From: an uncultured Oscillospiraceae bacterium
GTDB taxonomy: Bacteria > Bacillota > Clostridia > Oscillospirales > Oscillospiraceae
Assembly (NCBI GenBank): GCA_910587345.1
Contig: CAJUKH010000055.1
Span: forward strand, 1 to 7,161
Direction: 5' to 3'
DNA: 7,161 nt
Below are positions 1 to 5,261 of the stretch, one piece after another. A program made the translations under genes and the position numbers. The first letter of the stretch is position 1, and each line of letters opens with the position of its first letter. The notes under the pieces are model-generated. The model saw nothing but the letters and a program-made list of their open reading frames with translations, did no database searches and was not told the DNA's origin.

Positions 1-45
1 CGGTGGTGAGTAAGTGCGCTCTTCGAGAGGGCTGACAAAGAGAAC

Positions 46-73
46 GGAGCGCCCAGGTCATCCTGGGCGCTCC
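46..73. terminator. Perfect 12-bp hairpin, possible terminator or dispersed repeat
   Basis: GGAGCGCCCAGG (46-57) is followed by a TCAT loop and its exact reverse complement (62-73). The plus-strand side continues CGCTTCGGTTCCCTCC, which is only weakly T-rich. The minus-strand side continues GTTCTCTTTGTC, also only weakly T-rich. It may end a gene lying to the left of the window, or be an intergenic palindromic repeat. The stem is certain and the role is not. Confidence 0.45.
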
Positions 74-306
74 CGCTTCGGTTCCCTCCTGCTGGTCGAT
101 CACCGCCTTTCCGACCTGCGTCATCTTGCCACAAATGAACCATCAGTCAATGTGTATTTGGATGGTGAAACCACCCTTTACACAATACATCCCAGTAAAT
201 TGAACTGTAGCTTTAACCAGAAAACAGCGATGGCTTGGTTTTGCGCCCCATTTTATAATACTTTCTTAAAAATGCAGCAGCAGGGCGGTACAAATACAGT
301 TTCCTC

Positions 307-335
307 TTTACTTTCCCCAAAAAGCGGTGTATCAT
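307..335 (+). promoter_or_regulatory. Promoter for the XpaC-like gene
   Basis: TTTACT (307-312, four of six to TTGACA) lies 17 bp before TATCAT (330-335, five of six to TATAAT). The predicted transcript start, near 342, gives a leader of about 30 nt that contains the AAGGAGG ribosome site. It sits in AT-rich DNA directly upstream of the gene. It is a prediction from box matches and spacing only. Confidence 0.5.
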
Positions 336-357
336 ATTTAGAGTTGATTTTATTTGG

Positions 358-364
358 AAGGAGG
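358..364 (+). promoter_or_regulatory. Ribosome binding site fixing the start at 372
   Basis: AAGGAGG at 358-364 lies 7 nt before ATG 372. The in-frame TTG at 354 is upstream of, and abuts, this site and so cannot be the start served by it. The ATG at 372 is therefore preferred. Confidence 0.85.
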
Positions 365-371
365 GTGCGAC

Positions 372-1583
372 ATGTCCGACAATCAGGACTCCAACATTCC
401 CTGGTGGGCCATTGTGTTCGGGTTCATGCTGTTCCCGCCCATCGGATTCCTCCTGCTGTTTCTCAGTCTGGCGGGAGTGAAGATCCCCACCCAGCAGACC
501 CGCCGCACCTATATCCCGCCCCGGACCGCCGGGCAGTCACAGCGGCAGACCCCTCCTCCCACCGCAGGCGCCCAGGGCCAGTACCGTGCCCCCGGCGGCT
601 ATACCTCCCCTCGGGGCGCTGCCGGGCAGCCGGGCTACACCGCCCGGGGCACCATGCCGCCCCAGCAGGGCCGGCCCCAGGCCAAGACCGACGGCGCCGG
701 GACGGCCCGAAAAAAGCCTGCCTGGTCAGGCAAGCTGAAAGACGGTAAGCTGATGACCGCCGTAGGCGGTATCGTGGGCTTCATATTTTCCATCGGGCTT
801 ATATCCACCATTGGGGAGGAGGGCTTTTACGACTTCGCAAGCTGGTTCCCCGTCCTGGGCTTTGCCTGCGCCGGACTGTTCACCATGTTCACCGGACTGG
901 GCCGTACCCGCCGGGCACGGCGGTGCCGGCTCTATCTGGGGGCCATCGGCCGGCAAAAGTCCATCTTCCTCTCCGACCTGGCGGGAACCGCCGGAGTCAG
1001 TGAGAAAAAGGTCATTGACGACATACAGTGGATGCTCTCGGAAAGCATATTGCCCATGGGTTATATTGACCGGGCTACCAACCGGCTGGTCCTGACCGAA
1101 GAAGGCTTCTCCGCCGCCTCTCACCGGGAGGAGACCGCTCCGGAGAGGGCACCGGAAAAGACCGAGGAGGACGACGATGCCATCCTGCGGCAAATCAAGC
1201 TGGTAAACGACGCCATTCCCGACGACGAGATGAGCCGGAAGATCGACCGCATCGGGGAGATCACGGGAAAGATCCTGGACTACCAGCGGCGCAACCCTGC
1301 CAAGGCCGCCGAACTGCGGCAGTTTTTGAACTATTACCTGCCCACCACGTTAAAGATCCTCAACGCCTACGCCCAGATGGATGCTCAGGGCGTGGAGGGA
1401 GAGAACATCTCCGCCGCAAAAAAGCGCATTGAGGAGATGATGGATAAGATTGTGGAGGGCTTTGAAAAGCAGCTGGACCAGCTGTTCAAGACCGAGGCCA
1501 TGGACATCACCACCGATGTGGAGGTGCTGGAGCGGATGCTGGACAAGGACGGCCTGGGGTCGGGAATGACTCTGGGTGGTTGA
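372..1583 (+). CDS. XpaC-like membrane protein (5-bromo-4-chloroindolyl phosphate hydrolysis family)
   Basis: This 403-residue protein has a hydrophobic segment at about 11-35, then a Pro/Gln/Gly/Arg-rich low-complexity linker (about 40-125). Two more membrane segments follow at about 127-147 and 156-176. Residues 184-246 look like a small winged-helix-like fold (SDLAGTAGVSEKKVIDDIQ, ending in NRLVLTEEG). The charged helical C-terminal part (about 265-403) resembles the XpaC family (PF10112), whose name comes from an indirect phosphatase phenotype; its biochemical role is not established. Bacillus XpaC is much shorter, so the N-terminal half is an extension typical of a membrane-anchored clostridial form. 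XpaC genes often neighbour telA (toxic anion resistance), but no telA is in this window. The gene is monocistronic here, with its own promoter and a terminator 11 nt after the stop. The C-terminal family call is from recognition, not a search. Confidence 0.72.
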   Translation: MSDNQDSNIPWWAIVFGFMLFPPIGFLLLFLSLAGVKIPTQQTRRTYIPPRTAGQSQRQTPPPTAGAQGQYRAPGGYTSPRGAAGQPGYTARGTMPPQQGRPQAKTDGAGTARKKPAWSGKLKDGKLMTAVGGIVGFIFSIGLISTIGEEGFYDFASWFPVLGFACAGLFTMFTGLGRTRRARRCRLYLGAIGRQKSIFLSDLAGTAGVSEKKVIDDIQWMLSESILPMGYIDRATNRLVLTEEGFSAASHREETAPERAPEKTEEDDDAILRQIKLVNDAIPDDEMSRKIDRIGEITGKILDYQRRNPAKAAELRQFLNYYLPTTLKILNAYAQMDAQGVEGENISAAKKRIEEMMDKIVEGFEKQLDQLFKTEAMDITTDVEVLERMLDKDGLGSGMTLGG

Positions 1584-1594
1584 TATGATATAAA

Positions 1595-1630
1595 AAAGCC
1601 ACGCTGTACCGGGTACAGCGTGGCTTTCTT
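1595..1630. terminator. Bidirectional intrinsic terminator between convergent genes
   Basis: A perfect 15-bp stem (1595-1609 with 1613-1627, loop CGG) has an A-run on its left side and TTTCTTTTC on its right side. Read on the plus strand it ends the XpaC-like gene. Read on the minus strand, the same stem is followed by a T-run (complement of 1592-1597) and ends the ABC operon, whose last stop codon is at 1640-1642. One hairpin therefore serves both converging transcripts. Confidence 0.92.
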
Positions 1631-1639
1631 TTCACCTTT

Positions 1640-2251
1640 TTACAGTTTCTTCCGCTCCATGATACCAATGGAAATGCGCCGGGAGAGGGCCAGGGCAGCC
1701 AGCCCTGCCAGGGGAAGCGCAAAAATGGCAACGGGCGGGAAAACCCTTCCAAAGCCGCCGCTCAGCTGCAGGGCGGTGACTCCCATGCCAATAAGACTCG
1801 ACAGGGCCGCCACGATCGCCATCATCACCGTCCGGGCCTTGGTACCGCCGAAGCGGTAGAAGACGGGCAGGGACACGGCGGCATAGAAAAGGGAAAGCCC
1901 ACCATAGGTGGCGGCCATGGAGAGGGCACCCTCCTCCCGCCACAGCAGTTCCAGCAGGAACTGAACGGCCGCCACCCACACCGCCAGCAGGACCGCCAGA
2001 AGGCAACGGGCGTCCACCATGGCCCGCCGGCCTGCCGGGACGGCGGCGCCATAGGCCTGCCAGCGGTTCATGTCGTCATAGCTGAAAAGCCCCATCATGC
2101 CGGACATGGCGAAGATCACCATATAGAGGGACAGGAAGCTGATGTTAAAGTCGCTAAAGGTAGCAAAAAGGGCAAGCAAGCCTATAAGGAGGATATAAAA
2201 TCTCAATGTTCCGCTGATGAGATAAAAATCCCGCTTCAAAAAACCGGTCAT
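1640..2251 (-). CDS. ABC-2 type permease, second of two paralogues
   Basis: This 203-residue integral membrane protein has about six hydrophobic segments and matches the small ABC-2 permease family often found with YtrA-type regulators (ABC2_membrane_5, PF13346). The hallmark at residues 58-82 begins YDDMNRWQAYGAAVPAGRR and ends MVDAR; a second conserved block is YRFGGTKAR (132-140). It is the last gene of the operon, 3 bp after the stop of its paralogue. A GTG at 2254 is an alternative start, but ATG 2251 is better spaced from AAGGAG (9 nt). It also brings the two permeases into register from residue 1 (MTGFLKRDFYLI versus MKGFSRREWYLL). It likely forms a heterodimeric channel with the upstream permease, powered by the ATPase. 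Substrate unknown. Confidence 0.82.
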   Translation of the reverse strand: MTGFLKRDFYLISGTLRFYILLIGLLALFATFSDFNISFLSLYMVIFAMSGMMGLFSYDDMNRWQAYGAAVPAGRRAMVDARCLLAVLLAVWVAAVQFLLELLWREEGALSMAATYGGLSLFYAAVSLPVFYRFGGTKARTVMMAIVAALSSLIGMGVTALQLSGGFGRVFPPVAIFALPLAGLAALALSRRISIGIMERKKL

Positions 2252-2254
2252 CAC

Positions 2255-2878
2255 TCAAAACTCCTTTTTCCGCATGATATTCCGGGACACCCGCCAGGAC
2301 AGGGCGTAAAGGACCAGGCACCCAAGGGGCAGCGATCCCACCAGAGGGGCCAGACCCTCAAGGGGCGCCAGGCCGGTGGACAGGCCACCCCGGGAATCGG
2401 CCAGGGCCATGGCGGTGATGCCCCCCGCCAGAGCGCAGAACAGCACCAACGTGGCAAGCCGGGCCCGGATCCCGCCGAAGTGGTAGGTGATGGGAATGGA
2501 TATGGCCAGAGACAGCAGCGTGGCGCTTCCATATATGCTCATAAACCAAAGTTCCACCCCATCCCCGGCCATCGCCGTGGAAAGGGCGCTTACCACCGCC
2601 GTCACAAGGGCGATGGCAAGTCCCGTCACATAGCGAGCGTCTACCATGGTCCGTCGGCCGCCGGGAAGGGCTGCGGCATAGGCCCGCCAGCCATTTGTCT
2701 CGTCATAGGTGAACAACGCCAGCACGCTGCTGTTTCCAAAGGCCAGCAGGTAGACAGGGAAAAAAGAGGCCGCCTTTTGAGAAAAGAAGCACACCACCAG
2801 AAAAAAGGCCAGAAATCCCCCATAGAAAAAAGCATTTGGGCGCAGGAGATACCATTCCCGCCTCGAAAACCCCTTCAT
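2255..2878 (-). CDS. ABC-2 type permease, first of two paralogues
   Basis: This 207-residue, roughly six-helix membrane protein belongs to the same family as the next gene. The family hallmark YDETNGWRAYAAALPGGRR starts at residue 58 and is followed by MVDARY; YHFGGIRAR lies at 132-140. The start codon ATG overlaps the ATPase stop (ATGA, 4 bp shared), so translation is probably coupled; the ribosome site in front is weak. It ends in a Lys/Glu-rich tail (MRKKEF), as does its partner (MERKKL). Two diverged paralogues side by side imply an asymmetric heterodimer. Transported compound not predictable from the sequence; peptide antibiotics or envelope-active compounds are the usual guess for this family. 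Confidence 0.83.
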   Translation of the reverse strand: MKGFSRREWYLLRPNAFFYGGFLAFFLVVCFFSQKAASFFPVYLLAFGNSSVLALFTYDETNGWRAYAAALPGGRRTMVDARYVTGLAIALVTAVVSALSTAMAGDGVELWFMSIYGSATLLSLAISIPITYHFGGIRARLATLVLFCALAGGITAMALADSRGGLSTGLAPLEGLAPLVGSLPLGCLVLYALSWRVSRNIMRKKEF

Positions 2879-3714
2879 GCCCGGTCACCCCTTGTGGTGA
2901 AGATCATCAGATCCTCCAGACTGGGCGGGTCCAGGGGCAGGTCGGGGTAGGCATTCTGGAAGACCGCCCGGTCGTTGATGAGGGCCTGACAGCCGTAGTC
3001 CCCCTCCCGTTTGCCCACGATGAGGGCGGGGTCGATGCGGGCAAGGTCGGTACGGGCGCAGGAGAGCTTGCCGTATCCCTCCAGCAGTTCATCCTTGGCC
3101 CCCGAGATGGTGACCTGTCCCTTGTGCAGATAGACCACATAATCACAGATCTTCTCCAAGTCGCTGGTGATGTGGCTGGAAATAAGAATGGCATGGTCCT
3201 CATCCTGAATGAAGGTGAGAAACTCATCCAAAATTTCATCCCGGACCACCGGGTCCAGGCCGCTGGTGGCCTCGTCCAGCACCAGCAGCTTGGGCCGGTG
3301 GCTGAGGGCAACGGTGATGGACAGCTTCATCTTCATGCCCCGGGACAGTTCCTTTACTTTCTTGTCGGCGGGAAGGTCAAACTTCTCCAGATAGTGGGCA
3401 AAAAGACTGTCCTCCCAACCGGGAAACAGCCCGGCGCAGAAGGCTCCCACCTGCTTTACCTTCAGCTGGTCGGAAAAGGGGCATTCATCGGGAACATAGC
3501 CCACCCCGGTAAGGCCCTCCCCCTCCAGCAAGGCGATATCCCCGCCGTCGGGATGCAGTATCCCCAAAAGGCACTTGATAACGGTGGATTTACCCGCTCC
3601 GTTTTCCCCGATCAGCCCCAAAATGGTACCGCCGGGAATGGCAAGGGACACATCCCTCAGCGCAAAAGAGCCGAAATTTTTGACAAGATGGTCGATTTTT
3701 ACTGCATATTCCAT
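2875..3714 (-). CDS. ABC transporter ATP-binding protein (YtrB/BcrA type)
   Basis: This 279-residue ATPase energises the two permeases. Visible motifs are Walker A GENGAGKST (36-44), signature LSRGM (123-127), Walker B LLVLD with catalytic E148 (143-148), the D-loop SGLDP (151-155) and the H-loop H181. The usual Q-loop glutamine is replaced in GYVPDE (72-77), a variation I associate with this drug/peptide exporter branch. Residues about 215-279 form a C-terminal extension without ATPase motifs, as in many BcrA/YtrB-like proteins. ATG 3714 is preceded by GGAGG with 8 nt spacing, inside the 3' end of the GntR gene, whose stop lies 3 bp away. The order regulator-ATPase-permease-permease matches ytr-like operons. 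Confidence 0.93.
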   Translation of the reverse strand: MEYAVKIDHLVKNFGSFALRDVSLAIPGGTILGLIGENGAGKSTVIKCLLGILHPDGGDIALLEGEGLTGVGYVPDECPFSDQLKVKQVGAFCAGLFPGWEDSLFAHYLEKFDLPADKKVKELSRGMKMKLSITVALSHRPKLLVLDEATSGLDPVVRDEILDEFLTFIQDEDHAILISSHITSDLEKICDYVVYLHKGQVTISGAKDELLEGYGKLSCARTDLARIDPALIVGKREGDYGCQALINDRAVFQNAYPDLPLDPPSLEDLMIFTTRGDRA

Positions 3715-3717
3715 GGT

Positions 3718-4092
3718 TTATTCCTCCCCATAGAGAATCTCTAATGTCTCCCTGACCTCACCGGCGGTGACCCCTCCCAGCCTGGCGCACTCCACCGCTT
3801 TTTGGAGATATTCCTCCACTTGGCGCAGAGCGTTCTCCCGAACCAGTTCCAGATTTCGGGGGGCTACAAAGCAGCCCTTGCCGGGAACGGTGGTGATGAA
3901 TCCCTCCCGCTCCAGTTCCTCATAGGCCCGCTTGGTGGTGATGACCGAGATGCGAAGGTCCTTCGCCAGCGCCCGCATGGAGGGTAGGGCCTCCCCCTCG
4001 CAAAGCGCCCCGGTAAGGATCAACGTCTTGACCTGCCGGGTGATCTGGTCATAGATAGGGGTCTCCCCCGTATTTCGGATGATGATGTCCAT
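3718..4092 (-). CDS. GntR-family transcriptional regulator, YtrA subfamily
   Basis: At 124 residues this is the short YtrA type: one winged-helix DNA-binding domain (about 10-78) plus a short helical tail (about 79-124) for dimerisation, with no large ligand-binding domain. Typical sequence is YDQI near 14, LPSMRALAKDL (36-46) leading into the recognition helix (ISVITTKRAYEELE, 48-61), then GFITTVPGKGCFVA (64-77). It is the first gene of the ABC operon and so likely represses its own transcription through the palindrome at 4116-4130. The start at 4092 has a GGGAGAG ribosome site with suitable spacing. The inducer is unknown; homologues respond to cell-wall-active compounds. Confidence 0.93.
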   Translation of the reverse strand: MDIIIRNTGETPIYDQITRQVKTLILTGALCEGEALPSMRALAKDLRISVITTKRAYEELEREGFITTVPGKGCFVAPRNLELVRENALRQVEEYLQKAVECARLGGVTAGEVRETLEILYGEE

Positions 4093-4115
4093 GTCATCTC
4101 TCCCGTCTCACTTTG

Positions 4116-4130
4116 TAGATACCGTATCTA
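4116..4130. promoter_or_regulatory. Candidate GntR operator (15-bp palindrome)
   Basis: TAGATAC (4116-4122), one central base, and its exact complement GTATCTA (4124-4130) form a perfect palindrome. It lies about 7-21 bp downstream of the predicted start of the operon transcript and upstream of the gntR start codon. A second perfect palindrome, GTATATATAC (4144-4153), overlaps the -10 box. Symmetric sites here fit a dimeric YtrA-type repressor acting on its own promoter. Assignment is by position and symmetry only. Confidence 0.6.
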
Positions 4131-4142
4131 TCGGACATATAC

Positions 4143-4171
4143 AGTATATATACACTCATCACGGTTGTCAA
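4143..4171 (-). promoter_or_regulatory. Promoter of the GntR-ABC operon
   Basis: On the minus strand a perfect TTGACA (complement of 4166-4171) is followed after 17 bp by TATACT (complement of 4143-4148). The predicted transcript start is near 4136, leaving a leader of about 44 nt. A near-consensus promoter held down by an autorepressor is the usual design for such operons. Confidence 0.82.
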
Positions 4172-4250
4172 GAGGGAATTTTTTGCTCTGTCAAACACAG
4201 CGTCTCCATTCGGCCTGGATACCGAAGGATATTGTTACCACGAAAAAACT

Positions 4251-4268
4251 TTGTGAATCTCTACACGA
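4251..4268. promoter_or_regulatory. Candidate Rex (NADH/NAD+ sensor) binding site
   Basis: TTGTGAA (4251-4257) matches the left half of the Rex consensus TTGTGAA-N4-TTCACAA perfectly. After exactly four bases TACACGA (4262-4268) matches the right half at five of seven positions. It ends 5 bp before the -35 box of the hydrogenase-module promoter, a position suited to repression. Rex is known to control fermentation and hydrogenase genes in Gram-positive anaerobes. The Rex gene itself is not in the window. Confidence 0.4.
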
Positions 4269-4273
4269 AGTCC

Positions 4274-4303
4274 TTTACAGGCAAGGCCCCTTCGTGCTAC
4301 AAT
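4274..4303 (+). promoter_or_regulatory. Promoter of the DRTGG-HATPase-hydrogenase module
   Basis: TTTACA (4274-4279) lies 18 bp before TACAAT (4298-4303), each five of six to consensus. The bases TGC directly before the -10 box make an extended -10. The predicted start is near 4310, about 30 nt before the first gene. An inverted repeat, CACGAAG (4264-4270) and CTTCGTG (4290-4296), brackets the -35 box and spacer. Confidence 0.72.
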
Positions 4304-4339
4304 AAGGGCACCAGAACAAAGAAATTGGAGGTCTTATCC

Positions 4340-4687
4340 ATGCTGCTTTCTGAAGTGCGAGAGATTTTGAAAGCCGATATCCTCACCGGAGAGGAAAACC
4401 TGGACCGGGAGGTCACATCCGCCTGTGGCAGCGATTTCATGAGCGACGTGCTGGCCTATGTGAAAAATCAGGCCCTTCTCCTCACCGGACTTGTAAATCC
4501 CCAGGTGGTACGGACCGCTGATATGATGGATATGAAGTGCATCTGCTTTGTCCGGGGGAAAATGCCCGACGAATCGGTGCTGGAGCTGGCCCGGGAGCGG
4601 GATATTGTCATCATGTGCAGCCCCATGCGGCTCTATGACGCCTGTGGGCGGCTCTATACCGCCGGACTGAGAGGGGAGGTCTACTGA
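4340..4687 (+). CDS. DRTGG-domain protein of the hydrogenase module
   Basis: This 115-residue soluble protein resembles stand-alone DRTGG-domain proteins (PF07085) found in clostridial hydrogenase clusters; the domain is also the regulatory part of some CBS and phosphotransacetylase proteins. Visible pattern: LTGEENLDREVTSACGSDFM (15-34) followed by alternating strands and helices, with VRTADMMDMKCICFVRGKMP near 57-76. A nucleotide- or metabolite-binding regulatory role is plausible but unproven. ATG 4340 has GGAGG (4327-4331) 8 nt upstream. The frame is open further back to 4079, but that part covers the divergent promoters and has no ribosome site. The stop directly abuts the next start codon, so the two are co-translated. 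Confidence 0.8.
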   Translation: MLLSEVREILKADILTGEENLDREVTSACGSDFMSDVLAYVKNQALLLTGLVNPQVVRTADMMDMKCICFVRGKMPDESVLELARERDIVIMCSPMRLYDACGRLYTAGLRGEVY

Positions 4688-5107
4688 ATGGAGCCTATGA
4701 CCCTTTCCTACACGGTGGACGGCGGCGACCTGATCGGTGCGGGAGAGGCCTCCAGCCAGATGAAGCTGGCCTTGAAAAAGCTGGGCATCCCCGCTGAAGC
4801 CATTCGCCGGGCCTCCATCTGTATGTACGAGGGGGAGATCAACATGGTCATCCACGCCAATGGCGGTCAGGCCATGGTGGATGTGGGCATGGACCAGATC
4901 GTGATCCGTCTTATTGACCAGGGTCCCGGTATCCCTGATATGGATAAGGCCATGCAGGAAGGGTGGTCTACCGCCGGAGAAAACGCCCGGGATCTGGGCT
5001 TTGGCGCCGGCATGGGCCTCCCCAATATGAAGCGTTATGCCGACGATATGACCGTCGAGACCACGATAGGGGTCGGCACCACCGTGACCATGACCATCAA
5101 ACTGTAA
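4688..5107 (+). CDS. RsbW-like ATP-binding protein (HATPase_c, anti-sigma/serine kinase type)
   Basis: This 139-residue protein is a single GHKL ATPase domain of the RsbW/SpoIIAB type. The N-box has E48 and N52 with H56 (YEGEINMVIHANGG, 47-60). The G1 box is DQGPGIPD (77-84) and the ATP-lid/G2 region is GFGAGMGLPNM (104-114). It has no receiver, sensor or membrane segment. Family members phosphorylate a partner protein on serine or bind a sigma factor. Here the likely partners are the flanking DRTGG and hydrogenase-like proteins. The start lies immediately after the previous stop, with GGGGAGG (4673-4679) 8 nt before it. Clostridial hydrogenase clusters commonly carry such a gene, but its target is unknown. 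Confidence 0.88.
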   Translation: MEPMTLSYTVDGGDLIGAGEASSQMKLALKKLGIPAEAIRRASICMYEGEINMVIHANGGQAMVDVGMDQIVIRLIDQGPGIPDMDKAMQEGWSTAGENARDLGFGAGMGLPNMKRYADDMTVETTIGVGTTVTMTIKL

Positions 5108-5131
5108 GCAAATTGCGCCTGTCGCTTTTGG

Positions 5132-5202
5132 GAGGGCGCGGTCTTTTCCCCGCAGACCACCCCGGGCATACTGCGGCCGAAGAGAGCGCGGCCCTCTTTT
5201 TT
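5132..5202 (+). terminator. Long terminator-like hairpin between HATPase and hydrogenase genes
   Basis: The arms GAGGGC-GCG-TCTTTTC-CCGCAG (from 5132) and CTGCGG...GCGCGGCCCTC (5171-5196) can pair over about 22 bp with one bulge, one mismatch and a small internal loop. The hairpin closes a 15-nt loop and is followed at once by six T residues (5197-5202). This is the layout of an intrinsic terminator. It would separate the two small genes from the hydrogenase gene or reduce read-through into it. No obvious separate promoter is visible between the T-run and the hydrogenase start, so partial termination (attenuation) is a reasonable reading. Confidence 0.72.
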
Positions 5203-5247
5203 AGATGAAACCCTGCGGCAGAGGAGTTTTAAGCTCTTTTGCCCGAG

Positions 5248-5253
5248 AGGAGG
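5248..5253 (+). promoter_or_regulatory. Ribosome binding site fixing the hydrogenase start at 5262
   Basis: A full AGGAGG at 5248-5253 lies 8 nt before ATG 5262. The earlier in-frame ATG at 5205 begins 2 nt after the terminator T-run, has no ribosome site, and would add 19 residues unlike a ferredoxin-domain N terminus. Confidence 0.88.
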
Positions 5254-5261
5254 TTTTGCGT

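Larger units (their letters stand above)
1..371. other. Left intergenic region without a credible gene
   Basis: This stretch holds a GC-rich hairpin at 46-73, an AT-rich segment from about 120 to 350, and the promoter and ribosome site of the XpaC-like gene. A plus-strand frame stays open from 14 into the next gene, but it has no ribosome site and most of its length lies out of frame over the XpaC-like gene. A second frame on the plus strand ends at TGA 33-35 and could be the last codons of an upstream gene, but eleven codons are not enough to claim one. I see no RNA gene here. Confidence 0.6.

Noticed and set aside
1..35. Possible last codons of an upstream plus-strand gene ending at TGA 33-35
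   Set aside because: Only eleven codons are visible, with no recognisable sequence; chance is a sufficient explanation.
254..259. Perfect TATAAT hexamer upstream of the XpaC-like gene
   Set aside because: No acceptable -35 box at 16-18 bp, and the promoter at 307-335 is better placed.
14..748. 244-codon open frame on the plus strand over the left intergenic region and the XpaC-like gene
   Set aside because: No ribosome site, it overlaps a clear gene in another frame, and its composition changes abruptly from AT-rich to Pro/Arg-rich.
2836..3744. 302-codon plus-strand frame opposite the ABC ATPase gene
   Set aside because: It is antisense to a gene with full ABC motifs and has no ribosome site or family resemblance.
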